From Gammaproteobacteria bacterium (GTDB taxonomy: Bacteria > Pseudomonadota > Gammaproteobacteria > SZUA-229), in contig JAQICG010000406.1 in the NCBI GenBank assembly GCA_027858635.1, positions 1-16,785 of the forward strand: a stretch of 16,785 nt of DNA, written 5' to 3'. Positions 1 to 6,932 of the stretch are shown here, piece after piece. Position numbers and translations under genes: made by a program. Position 1 is the first letter of the stretch, and every line of letters starts with the position of its first letter. The notes beneath the pieces are model-generated. The model worked only from the letters and a program-made list of their open reading frames with translations, did no database searches and was not told the origin of the DNA.

Positions 1-141
1 GCCTTTGGGCAAGCCACCGCCGGTGATCTCGTCCAGCCCCTGAATACCAGTTGGCGCTTTGGGTAATTGCGGCCTGACTTTTGCCGTTGATTTGGATTTT
101 GATACTGATTTGGGTTTTGGCGTTGGCCTGAGTTTGGTCAT
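1..141 (-). CDS. KaiC-family ATPase, N-terminal fragment
   Basis: The first 47 codons of a gene running out of the left edge, starting at the ATG at 139-141. An AAAGGG ribosome-binding site lies about 7 bases upstream. The translation has a basic, Lys/Ser/Thr/Pro-rich leader of roughly 30 residues. It then reads KAPTGIQGLDEITGGGLPKG, which is the typical opening of the KaiC/RadA-like RecA-fold ATPase domain, just before the Walker A loop expected outside the window. KaiC-like proteins in proteobacteria are often tied to signalling or stress responses rather than a true clock; which applies here cannot be seen. The gene is separated by about 330 bases from the sensor kinase upstream on the same strand, so it is probably a separate transcription unit. 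The family call is fairly sure from the short motif; the function is not. Confidence 0.75.
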   Translation of the reverse strand, partial: MTKLRPTPKPKSVSKSKSTAKVRPQLPKAPTGIQGLDEITGGGLPKG

Positions 142-470
142 GATAGAACCCTTTATTCTTGTTCCATAAATTAAGTACTTGAATAATCAAGATACTCACC
201 CACCCTACCAGCAAATTATTCACTACATACCAGAGAACTAGCATACCCTTATTTTGATCTAGCGTAGCATCACAAGAAACGCGGAAATTTGAACATGAAG
301 GCCTGATTACCAATTACATGGACATCCATGTTTAGTGCCTAAAAAAACTTTGCGCCTCTGCGTCTTCACTAATCGAGCCAGCTCACTATCTATCGCAATC
401 GGCCTGATAGTCGATGAAGTCCACCGTCAGTACGTCGCTATTGCTAGCGTGTTTTACCGCTCCTCACTAG
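142..470. other. Intergenic region between sensor kinase and kaiC-like gene
   Basis: No gene is supported here. It should hold the promoter and leader of the kaiC-like gene on the minus strand. A small imperfect hairpin (CTTGA/TCAAG core, with GTA/TAC outside a one-base bulge) lies at 175-195, about 35 bases before the kaiC-like start. A stretch at about 340-367 (AAAAAAACTTTGCGCCTCTG and on) resembles a phrase I associate with dispersed intergenic repeats in environmental bacteria, but a single copy cannot prove that. I see no convincing -35/-10 pair. Confidence 0.5.
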
Positions 471-486
471 TCACCTCTTAGGTGAC
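470..486 (-). other. Short hairpin over the sensor-kinase stop codon
   Basis: The arms GTCACC and GGTGAC pair perfectly around a five-base loop, and the TGA stop of the kinase lies inside one arm. No run of U follows on the minus strand, so this is a weak candidate for a terminator or a 3'-end stabilising structure. Confidence 0.25.
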
Positions 487-1796
487 AGACTCAGTCGTAC
501 TCGCAAACCGTCCAGTTCGGGTGAGCGATCAAGTTCCAGTGTGCCGTTATACAGTTCGACAATTTCCTTGACGATGGCCAGCCCCAGACCGTGGCCGGGG
601 CGCGATTCATCAAGGCGGTAGCCACGCTGAGTGAGCACGGCCAGTTCCTGTTCGCTAACGCCATTACCGTCATCTTCAACCACAATGTAAATTGCATCGC
701 TCTGCTCAATGCTGCAATTCACTTTCGCCTTTGCCCACTTGGTCGCGTTGTCGAGCAGGTTGCCCAGCAGTTCCAGTAAGTCATGCCGATCAACATTGGT
801 TAAATTTTGTTCTGGATATTTGCAATCAAACTTAATTTTTTTGTCGTGGTAAATACGTTCTAACACGGTGATCAATGCGGGCAATTCTTCGGCGGGATTA
901 AAACGTTGCCCGGCACTACCGGCGCCAGCCAGCCGGGCGCGGTTCAGTTCATGTTCGATTTGCTGTTGTAGCGCGGTGGTGTGCCGGTGCAGTTCCTGTT
1001 GCAGTGCGGCCGGGGTGTTTTTGTCATCGGCTAATTGCGTTAATAAATTCAGCGGGCCTTTTAAAGCGTGCGCCAGATTGCCCAGTGCATTACGCGAACG
1101 TTCCAGCCGCCTGCCCATGACCAGCAATAACCGGTTCACTTCCACCACCAGCGGCTGCACCTCCAGCGGCACGGCTTCGGTGAGCTGGTCGATATCGCCG
1201 CGCTCCAGCTGTTCGATTTCACGGCCAAGCTGGCGTAGCGGCGCGAACGAATCCCGCACAATGCGGCGCTGGATAAACAGAATCAGGAACAGGAAAATCA
1301 CGGTCAGCGCCAGCAGTAGCAGCGCGTTTTGCAGGAGCCGCTGTTGCAGCTGGCTGAGGTCTTCCGCGACCATAATGGTGACGTTGTGATTGCCCTTGCG
1401 ATAGCCGCCCGCCCACATCAGCAGCGGCTGTTCGGCCGGGCCGGTGATGCGGCGCGTGTGCTGCTCACCGGGGGCGAGTGTGGCGCCGCTCAGCTCCGCA
1501 TCCCAGAGCGAACGCGAGCGCAGGCTGCCGCCATTTTCCAGCTGCAACAGAAAATAATGCCCGGAAAGCGGCCGCTGGTAGATCGCCGAAATCGCGCCTT
1601 CGAGCAATGTGGCGTTGCCCTCAGCATCAACTTGCAGCGCGGCCAGCAGACCTTCGCCGTCGTGTTGCAGGCGCGAGACAATCAGCTCATCGGCCAGCCG
1701 CTGGTTCTGATCGTAAATCAGCCAGCCGATCAGTCCTGTCAACAGAATCAGGCTGATACCCAGCCCGACATTCAGCCGCTGCGCCAGTGAATTCAT
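471..1796 (-). CDS. PhoQ-like sensor histidine kinase
   Basis: A membrane sensor kinase expected to autophosphorylate and pass phosphate to the response regulator encoded just upstream. The 441 residues show a first membrane segment at about 10-28, a periplasmic sensor region at about 29-155, a second membrane segment at about 157-176, a HAMP-like linker, and a dimerisation helix with the phospho-accepting His at 243 (LAHALKGPL). The ATPase domain follows, with an N box around 344-355 (LGNLLDNATKWA), DDGNG at 375-379 and GHGLGLAI at 401-408. The His context LAH.LK.PL is characteristic of the PhoQ subgroup. The ATG overlaps the regulator stop (ATGA), a sign of translational coupling. The signal sensed is unknown. 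Because the pair closes a cytochrome operon, oxygen, nitric oxide or redox state is a reasonable guess. Confidence 0.88.
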   Translation of the reverse strand: MNSLAQRLNVGLGISLILLTGLIGWLIYDQNQRLADELIVSRLQHDGEGLLAALQVDAEGNATLLEGAISAIYQRPLSGHYFLLQLENGGSLRSRSLWDAELSGATLAPGEQHTRRITGPAEQPLLMWAGGYRKGNHNVTIMVAEDLSQLQQRLLQNALLLLALTVIFLFLILFIQRRIVRDSFAPLRQLGREIEQLERGDIDQLTEAVPLEVQPLVVEVNRLLLVMGRRLERSRNALGNLAHALKGPLNLLTQLADDKNTPAALQQELHRHTTALQQQIEHELNRARLAGAGSAGQRFNPAEELPALITVLERIYHDKKIKFDCKYPEQNLTNVDRHDLLELLGNLLDNATKWAKAKVNCSIEQSDAIYIVVEDDGNGVSEQELAVLTQRGYRLDESRPGHGLGLAIVKEIVELYNGTLELDRSPELDGLRVRLSLSPKR

Positions 1797-2461
1797 AGCG
1801 CCTCACCGCCAAAAATATAACCCTGACCGCGCCGGGTTTCGATCAGCTGTTTGCCGATTTTCTGGCGCAGGCGTTTGATGTAGGCCTCGATCACGTTGCT
1901 GTCGCGGTCGGCATCACCTTCGTAAACGTGTTCGGTGAGGCGGGTTTTGGAGAGTAGCTTGCCGGGGTTGATCATCATATAGCGTAGCAGGCGAAATTCG
2001 GTGCCGGTGAGTTCGACACACTCGCCGTCGCCCATCTGCACACACTGTCGCTCTTCGTCGAGGGTTAAGCCGGCGACAGACAACTGCGGCGCGGCGCGTT
2101 CCTGTGCCCGGCGCAACAGGGCATCGAGGCGGGCGAGCAGCTCTTCCTGATGAAACGGCTTGCCCAGATAATCATCCGCACCGGCCTTCAGGCCATCGAC
2201 ACGTTCGTGCCAGGCGTCACGCGCAGTGAGAATAATCACCGGTAGCTGGCTGCCGGCACTGCGCCAGTTTTGCAGCACCTCCAGCCCCGGCCTGCCCGGC
2301 AGACCCAGATCGAGAATCACCGCATCGTAGGCTTCAGTTTCACCCTGAAACTGGCCGTCGATGCCATTGTCGACCAGGTCGACCGCATAACCGGCGCGGC
2401 GCAAATCCTGCCGCAGGCGCGGGCCAAGTACTGCATCATCCTCGACCAGCAGCAGCCGCAT
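1793..2461 (-). CDS. OmpR/PhoP-family response regulator
   Basis: A DNA-binding regulator of 222 residues. The N-terminal receiver domain (about 1-115) has the acidic pair in VEDD (7-9), the phospho-acceptor Asp51 (ILDLGLPG), the switch Thr79 (ILTARD) and the conserved Lys101 (GKPF). The C-terminal winged-helix domain (about 125-220) carries LTGTEFRLL and the closing RGQGYIF motif of the OmpR class. Its ATG shares one base with the stop of the PepSY gene (TGATG), and its stop overlaps the kinase start, so the three are almost certainly cotranslated. Its likely partner is the adjacent kinase and its likely target the promoter of the cytochrome operon it belongs to, where an inverted repeat is present upstream of the b561 gene. 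The target is an inference. Confidence 0.92.
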   Translation of the reverse strand: MRLLLVEDDAVLGPRLRQDLRRAGYAVDLVDNGIDGQFQGETEAYDAVILDLGLPGRPGLEVLQNWRSAGSQLPVIILTARDAWHERVDGLKAGADDYLGKPFHQEELLARLDALLRRAQERAAPQLSVAGLTLDEERQCVQMGDGECVELTGTEFRLLRYMMINPGKLLSKTRLTEHVYEGDADRDSNVIEAYIKRLRQKIGKQLIETRRGQGYIFGGEAL

Positions 2462-2775
2462 CAGTCGTCCTCTTCGCCCAGCGCTTCACCGGTTCTGGCA
2501 TCGAACAGCAGTTCGCGCACCACACCCTGCTCATCGATAAATTCCAGCTCATAAACCAGCCGCTCTTTTTTAGTTTCCAGCTCGGCTTCGAGCAGGCGCA
2601 TCTTACCGCCCTCAACGCGGTCAACCTGTTGCAGCAGCTCAGCCAGCGACATAATCTCACCGCTCTTAACCAGCTCGCGGGCACGTTCGTGATCATCACC
2701 AGCCCAGACGTTGGCGCCGATCAGCGCACTCAGCAGCAGCCCGCTTAACAGTTGATATTTAATTTTGATTTTCAT
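2461..2775 (-). CDS. PepSY-domain periplasmic protein
   Basis: A small exported protein of 104 residues. An N-terminal signal peptide (hydrophobic stretch about 8-25, likely cleavage after VWA) is followed by one PepSY-like fold: an ARELV..GEIMSL.ELL helix region, then strands reading LLEAELETKKERLVYELEFIDEQGVVRELLFDARTG, and an acidic tail. PepSY domains often inhibit or modulate partners in the periplasm, and single-domain forms are common beside PhoPQ-like pairs and cytochromes. It sits between the diheme cytochrome (3 bases away, with a good GGGAGGA ribosome site) and the response regulator (one-base overlap), so it may tune the sensor kinase or the electron carrier. That role is inferred from position only. 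Confidence 0.8.
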   Translation of the reverse strand: MKIKIKYQLLSGLLLSALIGANVWAGDDHERARELVKSGEIMSLAELLQQVDRVEGGKMRLLEAELETKKERLVYELEFIDEQGVVRELLFDARTGEALGEEDD

Positions 2776-2778
2776 GCT

Positions 2779-3357
2779 CTAGTCCTCCCAGCGGCCGACG
2801 CCCGGAATTTTGACCTCGTCTTCTTCATAAGAACCCGTATCGGCGCGCGTGTGACAGGCGGCGCACCTGCTGAAACTGCCCAGCTCCTTATTATCCACCA
2901 CAACACTCGCCGGTATTTCGTCATGCTTGCGTTTGAAGTATACGGTATCGGTGATACGAAGCGGAACTTCACCGGGGCGCAACGAACCCATAATACCTTC
3001 CGAGCGTTTATAGTTGCTGTCATCGGCGGCATTGGCCAGCAGGTAATCGAGAATTTCCTGATTCACCCCGGCGCTGAGCTCGGCGTTATCACCAAAGTGA
3101 TCCTCCAGCCCGGCCATCATCTCGCGCCACGAAGCCTGCGGCAACAGCCCCGGCTGATAGGCAACATGAGAACTGCCACACTCTTCACGATAAGCTAAAT
3201 TATTTACCGGTGCGACATCCAGCTTCGACTGCTGCCACCAGTTAAAAAACGATTTATGCTCACCGTCATCATCGCCATACACCGTGGCTGAAAACAGCAG
3301 GCCGGTAGTCGCCGTCACTGCTACAAGGCTCAATATTTTTTGATAGGTTTTCATCAT
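2779..3357 (-). CDS. DHC-type diheme cytochrome c with an altered first heme motif
   Basis: An exported c-type cytochrome of 192 residues, with a signal peptide at about 1-28. It matches the DHC family that delivers electrons to SHP. The region EECGSSHVAYQPGLLP at 58-73 is the usual first heme site of the family (normally CxxCH followed by AY.PGLLP), but the second Cys is Ser63 (codon TCT). The second site, CAACH at 165-169, is intact, followed by TRAD as usual. Family members normally carry two hemes. Here the first could be held by one thioether bond, be lost, or reflect a one-base change (TGT to TCT). The start is the first of two tandem ATGs with GGAG five bases upstream. It immediately follows the SHP stop. 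The family call is strong; the heme count is uncertain. Confidence 0.88.
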   Translation of the reverse strand: MMKTYQKILSLVAVTATTGLLFSATVYGDDDGEHKSFFNWWQQSKLDVAPVNNLAYREECGSSHVAYQPGLLPQASWREMMAGLEDHFGDNAELSAGVNQEILDYLLANAADDSNYKRSEGIMGSLRPGEVPLRITDTVYFKRKHDEIPASVVVDNKELGSFSRCAACHTRADTGSYEEDEVKIPGVGRWED

Positions 3358-3771
3358 CTATACTCCCGATTTCTGGATAAACAGTAGAAAGTCACCTTTC
3401 TCCTGTGGGCTACATTCACGACCGATCGTCCATTTGCAATTACGCATGAACCACTTCTCGATCTGTTTCGTATCAGTCAGTCGTTCGGCGTTCACCGTCG
3501 GCGCCATCGGCTTGATCACCTTGTGCGTTTTGACATGTTGGCCGCTGTCGCTGAGATTATTTGTGTGACAACTGACGCAGCTACGCTCAGTCGGTATTTC
3601 GGCGTAGCTGTGTTTTTCTTGCCACATCCGTTCCCCCGCTTCCGCACTGAACGGCCCCGCACCGGTATCGCTGTACACCTTCAGCATGGCATCCACCGCC
3701 GGGCTGGCACTCGCCGACTGCGCCAGCAACAATGCACCTGCGGTGATCAATGTTGTAAAAGTTTTCATCAT
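3358..3771 (-). CDS. SHP-type monoheme cytochrome c (DUF1924)
   Basis: A soluble periplasmic oxygen-binding cytochrome of the sphaeroides heme protein (SHP) type, 137 residues. A signal peptide ends near residue 22 (SASA/SPA). The single heme motif is CVSCH at 65-69. The family signature WFMRNCKWTIGREC follows at 107-120. Asn111, which falls near position 88-89 of the mature protein, matches the position of the Asn that ligates heme iron in studied SHPs, and Cys112/Cys120 can form the neighbouring disulfide. Known SHPs bind oxygen and other small ligands and take electrons from DHC. An AGGA ribosome site precedes two tandem ATGs. It lies between its membrane partner cytochrome b561 and its DHC donor, the conserved arrangement of this module. 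Physiological role in the family is still debated (oxygen or nitroxyl chemistry). Confidence 0.9.
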   Translation of the reverse strand: MMKTFTTLITAGALLLAQSASASPAVDAMLKVYSDTGAGPFSAEAGERMWQEKHSYAEIPTERSCVSCHTNNLSDSGQHVKTHKVIKPMAPTVNAERLTDTKQIEKWFMRNCKWTIGRECSPQEKGDFLLFIQKSGV

Positions 3772-3816
3772 TAAATTCCTCTGCTTTTCTTTGTTAAAAA
3801 ATTGATGCTGGAAATT

Positions 3817-4386
3817 CTATTCCACGCGTTTTTTGCCGTTGATCATCGAGCGCACCAGATTCTCGCCATGCTGCAAGCCTGCGAGCACCACACCAACCAC
3901 ATGCAACACCACCAGAAACAGCGTGAAATTGGCAAAGAACTCATGCAACTCTTCCGTCACATCACCCACAAACTCCGGCGCATTGCTCAGCACTCCAGCC
4001 AGCGGCCCGGCCGACTCTTCAGCGCCATACACCGATATACCGGTCAGCACGGTAATCACCAGACTCACCAGCAACGCCACCACCATCGCACCCCCCGCCG
4101 GGTTATGGCCGAGGTAACGCTTAGGGTGAAACAGCGCCATGTCTTTCAAATACGCCAGCACATCACGCGGCGAGCGCACAAAATCACCGAAGCGCGCATG
4201 CCGCGTGCCGATCAAACCCCACACCAGCCGAAACGCAATCAACCCCGCAATCACATAACCCGCGTAAACGTGTACATCCATCCAGTCATCTTCAGTCAGG
4301 TACGCAATAAAAAACGCACTCGCCAGCGACCAGTGAAAAATCCGCACCAGCGGGTCCCACACCTTGATTTCATTTGTATCGTTCAT
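3817..4386 (-). CDS. Cytochrome b561-family membrane protein
   Basis: An integral membrane diheme cytochrome b of 189 residues with about four membrane helices (about 14-30, 39-57, 100-120, 148-170). Candidate axial histidines are His18 (RIFHW), His39 (DVHVYAGY), His148 (EELHEFF) and His162 (VVLHVVG). The opening VWDPLVRIFHW is the usual start of this group. It is expected to take electrons from the quinol pool and pass them to the DHC and SHP cytochromes encoded downstream. The ATG has a strong AGGAGAG site four bases upstream. It is the first gene of the six-gene operon, 45 bases before SHP, so the operon promoter should lie directly upstream. Confidence 0.9.
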   Translation of the reverse strand: MNDTNEIKVWDPLVRIFHWSLASAFFIAYLTEDDWMDVHVYAGYVIAGLIAFRLVWGLIGTRHARFGDFVRSPRDVLAYLKDMALFHPKRYLGHNPAGGAMVVALLVSLVITVLTGISVYGAEESAGPLAGVLSNAPEFVGDVTEELHEFFANFTLFLVVLHVVGVVLAGLQHGENLVRSMINGKKRVE

Positions 4387-4398
4387 AAGTCTCTCCTA

Positions 4399-4444
4399 TT
4401 CAGCTTGAAAACACTGTAACGGACGAGAGTGAAATGAAGCTGAA
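4399..4444. promoter_or_regulatory. Inverted repeat upstream of cytochrome operon
   Basis: Arms TTCAGCTT (4399-4406) and AAGCTGAA (4437-4444) are perfect inverted copies 30 bases apart and lie 13-58 bases before the b561 start. The position fits an operator or the leader of the operon. The adjacent response regulator is one candidate binder, but OmpR-family sites are usually direct repeats, so this is tentative. No convincing -35/-10 pair was seen. Confidence 0.3.
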
Positions 4445-4522
4445 AATTGCGGGGTGGGTGGTTGAGAAAACGTGTTATTTACAATGATGAAATGTCGAGG
4501 ATGCACTGATTAATTGAAGAGC

Positions 4523-4679
4523 TGTCATGCCGAACGCAGAGAGGGAACTTTAACTGCTTAATTGCGCGAAGAACTCAAATGCAGAGTTTAATGCGGGCAT
4601 CCTTGCCCTGCACCCTTCGGGCCAGCTTCGCTGTTCAAATCGCTCCACGCGATTTAGTCTCCCTGCGGTCGAAATGACA
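4523..4679. repeat. Imperfect palindromic dispersed-repeat-like element
   Basis: The left end reads TGTCATGCCGAACGCAGAGA and the right end, read on the other strand, TGTCATTTCGACCGCAGGGA, so the two ends form an imperfect inverted repeat of about 20 bases. The interior contains a seven-base hairpin AAATCGC/GCGATTT at 4637-4655. The ends resemble the TGTCATTCCGACCGCAGGGAG-type palindromes I know as intergenic repeats in many proteobacteria. No coding potential is seen. A genome-wide copy count would decide whether it is a repetitive, possibly mobile, element. Confidence 0.5.
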
Positions 4680-4856
4680 GAAGGTTTAGATATGCTCTAA
4701 TCTTTCTTGAACGGCCAATCCAGTTAGCCCTGCTTTCAGCCCATTCCCTCCAGCATTCCAGCCTCATCTTTATTGGCAACAGATGACTATATTATCAATA
4801 ATATAAATTCCTTGCGTAAAAAATTGTTTCCTGTAAATCCATTCCATAAATTAACA
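4680..4856. other. Intergenic stretch without recognised content
   Basis: A mostly AT-rich spacer between the palindromic element and the 12-bp hairpin. I see no open frame of note, no RNA gene and no clear promoter. Confidence 0.4.
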
Positions 4857-4888
4857 GGCTCTTCACCCGATCGAGTGGGTGAAGAGCC
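4857..4888. other. Perfect 12-bp hairpin
   Basis: GGCTCTTCACCC and GGGTGAAGAGCC pair perfectly around the loop GATCGAGT. Neither side has a proper T run, so it is not a classical Rho-independent terminator. It lies beyond the lipoprotein terminator in the spacer before the cytochrome operon, where it could act as a backup terminator, a protein-binding palindrome or part of a repeat. Confidence 0.5.
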
Positions 4889-5048
4889 AATTATTAAAGC
4901 AGCCTAATCGGGTAGCCGAGGGCGCTAACCCACAACAGCCTGCATGCAGGTTCGATTTTATTTGAACACCGGCGGCATTGTTCAGGTTGGGCTGCTATAT
5001 GCCTCAATTCGCAGGCAGGCAACAAGACAGGCATAAAATCCGCTCGAC

Positions 5049-5079
5049 AAAAAAGGGGGTCGCGATTGCGGCCCCCTTT
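5049..5079 (-). terminator. Rho-independent terminator of the lipoprotein gene
   Basis: On the minus strand a 12-bp stem (AAAGGGGGCCGC with GCGACCCCCTTT, one G-U pair) closes a four-base loop and runs into six T. It starts 48 bases after the lipoprotein stop at 5127. Stem strength, the T tract and the position all agree. Confidence 0.88.
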
Positions 5080-5126
5080 CATATAAACCGGCATTGCTGC
5101 CTGCCTATAACATGGTCTCGTATTTA

Positions 5127-6764
5127 TTAAAAATCAGAACCATCATAACGACGTTCCAGCTGACATACATCCATTTTACCGCCGGCATTCGGCAGGCTTA
5201 CTGTTTCGATGAATGTAGTGCCTGTAGGACAAGCGCCGTCACCGGCTGGCGTGGCACCGGCGAGGGTTCCACCTGTTGCCGGTTCCCATACAGTGATATT
5301 GCCATTTACATTGATTGTCCAGCCCGCGGTCCAGTTGTTTACACTGTCCTGTGGAAAGGCACCGATGTAATCAGTTTCAACAAAGTTAGCAGCCAGTGTG
5401 CCGCCCATCGCTGTGGTCAATGAGAAAGCTGTGTCCTGCAGACCAGAGACCGCAGGTACAGTAGTCGCATTGCTTGCATCGAAACCGAGGTCTTGGGTTG
5501 CGCGGACGTTGTTCGCACCCGAATCAAACCAGGTAATGATATCGGCATCATTAAAGGCAACCGGTACTGAGGGTGAATCAGAATCGGTGTCATCACTAGC
5601 CAGTGTTTTATCATTACAGTTAAGAACAACATTGATCGCCTTGCCATTATCACTCTGGCCGGTAACGGCACCTGAAGCACCAACTGCTACTTCTGTAAAG
5701 GTTGCATCGCCGTCGATTTCTATACACTCTTTGGCTCTGTCCTGTGAAATGGCTGTGTTGAACAGGTTAAAGCCGGTACCACGACGCATTAGCGCACCTT
5801 CTGAAGCAGCGAGGCTCTTATTAAGAACACCCGTACCGGAAATCATGCTGATGTTAGCCAGTGTTGGACGTGAAACCGGTGTAGCATCCGGATTTGCTTT
5901 ATCGTTATCCGCTTCGATCATACGGTCAGCGGTTGAGTCGTTGGAGTGCTTGATCAGACCGAACTGTGCCGAACCGGTGTAACCCTGGCCCCAGTCAAAG
6001 CTGTCGTCCTGGTTATCTGTTAATACAAAGTGGCTGATGTGATCGCTTGAGCCAAAGTGCTCGATACCATCATCAAGACCACGATGCACCTGAATGTGAT
6101 CAACGGATGTACCAGAACCCACACCGAACAAGGTGAAGCCGTTTAATTCGTTACCGTTACCATCGAGGTCGTTACCCGCGCCGCGAATGACGACATGACT
6201 GATGCTGCCGCTGTTATCGGTATCATCGGCTCCCGCATAGTAACCAATACCGCCTTCGGCGATAACATCCACGCCTTCATTTGATTTTGCAAAGCCCATC
6301 AGCGCCAGACCGGCCCATTCGCCTATGCCGTTAGCACCGACATCATTAACACCGTCGTAATTTGTATCTGCATACGCAGTATCTGAAGCCCAGTTATTGA
6401 ACCATTTCCTTGAAGCCATTACGACTGGATCAGCGTCGGTGCCGTTGATGTTGATTTTAGAGCCACGTGTTACGACCATCGCTTCTTGCGCGCTGCCTAA
6501 AATAAGGGTGCCCGGCTCTACATTTACAGTAATGTCATGCGCAGAATCAGCAGTTTCACCTGCATCTTCACCGTTACCAATATATGTACCTGGAAAACCT
6601 GCGGCAAGCGTATATATATTGTCGTTGGTTAAATTCAGGGTACCTGTGGTGGCGCCATCGGGTGTTACAGGCGCTACTGCTGTTGAGCTATCACTGCTAC
6701 AACCTGCGGCACCAGCAATGATTGACGCAATTGCCAGCGACAAAAGTGTTTTGTTTGTATTCAT
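5127..6764 (-). CDS. Surface lipoprotein, probable parallel beta-helix, partner of the TonB receptor
   Basis: A 545-residue lipoprotein: signal peptide 1-21, lipidated Cys22 (IAGAAGC), then SSDSS, so outer-membrane sorting is expected. The mature protein is acidic and rich in Asp, Asn and Gly. A Ca-binding-like DTNYDGVND lies at 133-141. Repeated patterns such as GEWAGLALMG, ADDTDNSGSISHVVIRGAG, NELNGFTLFGVGSGT and DDSFDWGQGYTGSAQFGL (about 148-270) look like rungs of a right-handed beta-helix. I recognise this pattern from cell-surface proteins encoded beside TonB-dependent receptors in Bacteroidetes and gammaproteobacteria. No catalytic motif is obvious. The ATG has a good GGAG site six bases upstream. 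It follows the receptor gene after 168 bases that contain a Pho-box-like array, and it ends at a strong terminator. I infer a substrate-capturing partner of the receptor; the substrate is unknown. Confidence 0.75.
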   Translation of the reverse strand: MNTNKTLLSLAIASIIAGAAGCSSDSSTAVAPVTPDGATTGTLNLTNDNIYTLAAGFPGTYIGNGEDAGETADSAHDITVNVEPGTLILGSAQEAMVVTRGSKININGTDADPVVMASRKWFNNWASDTAYADTNYDGVNDVGANGIGEWAGLALMGFAKSNEGVDVIAEGGIGYYAGADDTDNSGSISHVVIRGAGNDLDGNGNELNGFTLFGVGSGTSVDHIQVHRGLDDGIEHFGSSDHISHFVLTDNQDDSFDWGQGYTGSAQFGLIKHSNDSTADRMIEADNDKANPDATPVSRPTLANISMISGTGVLNKSLAASEGALMRRGTGFNLFNTAISQDRAKECIEIDGDATFTEVAVGASGAVTGQSDNGKAINVVLNCNDKTLASDDTDSDSPSVPVAFNDADIITWFDSGANNVRATQDLGFDASNATTVPAVSGLQDTAFSLTTAMGGTLAANFVETDYIGAFPQDSVNNWTAGWTINVNGNITVWEPATGGTLAGATPAGDGACPTGTTFIETVSLPNAGGKMDVCQLERRYDGSDF

Positions 6765-6807
6765 GAGAATCTCCAGATATATAAAAAGTAATCAATTTCC
6801 GGAATGC

Positions 6808-6863
6808 ATACTAAAAGAGGAGTATTACGAAAATGTGTAGATGAGATGAACTAAATGTGACAC
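6808..6863 (-). promoter_or_regulatory. Candidate Pho box array and -10 before the lipoprotein
   Basis: Reading the minus strand, heptamers GTGTCAC (6857-6863), AGTTCAT (6846-6852), TCTACAC (6835-6841) and TCGTAAT (6824-6830) recur at exact 11-bp steps with AT-rich four-base spacers. The PhoB heptamer consensus is CTGTCAT. The first, second and fourth match partly; the third is poor. A TAGTAT -10 candidate (6808-6813) follows after 10 bases, the usual distance for PhoB-activated promoters. It is weaker than the array before the DUF3450 gene, but shares its geometry. Confidence 0.42.
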
Positions 6864-6932
6864 AGAGTTGTTGGCAGGGATGTATTGCCGTTACTTATCT
6901 GAAATTAACGGCGGTGAGACCACCTGCCATCA

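Noticed and set aside
868..1790. Plus-strand open frames opposite the sensor kinase
   Set aside because: Antisense shadows of a well-supported histidine kinase, with no recognisable domains.
471..2461. The two-component pair being PhoR/PhoB of the phosphate regulon
   Set aside because: The kinase has a PhoQ-type architecture with a periplasmic sensor and a LAH.LK.PL His box, and lies in a cytochrome operon; no pst or phoU genes are nearby. The PhoB proposed for the Pho boxes must be elsewhere.
3802..4419. Long plus-strand open frame of 205 codons opposite cytochrome b561
   Set aside because: It is antisense to a clear b561 gene; the His/Gln/Arg-rich translation is what antisense of such a gene gives.
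4894..5094. Minus-strand open frame of 66 codons
   Set aside because: It runs through the terminator hairpin of the lipoprotein gene, has no ribosome site and its translation (Cys/Arg-rich, no pattern) looks like non-coding sequence.
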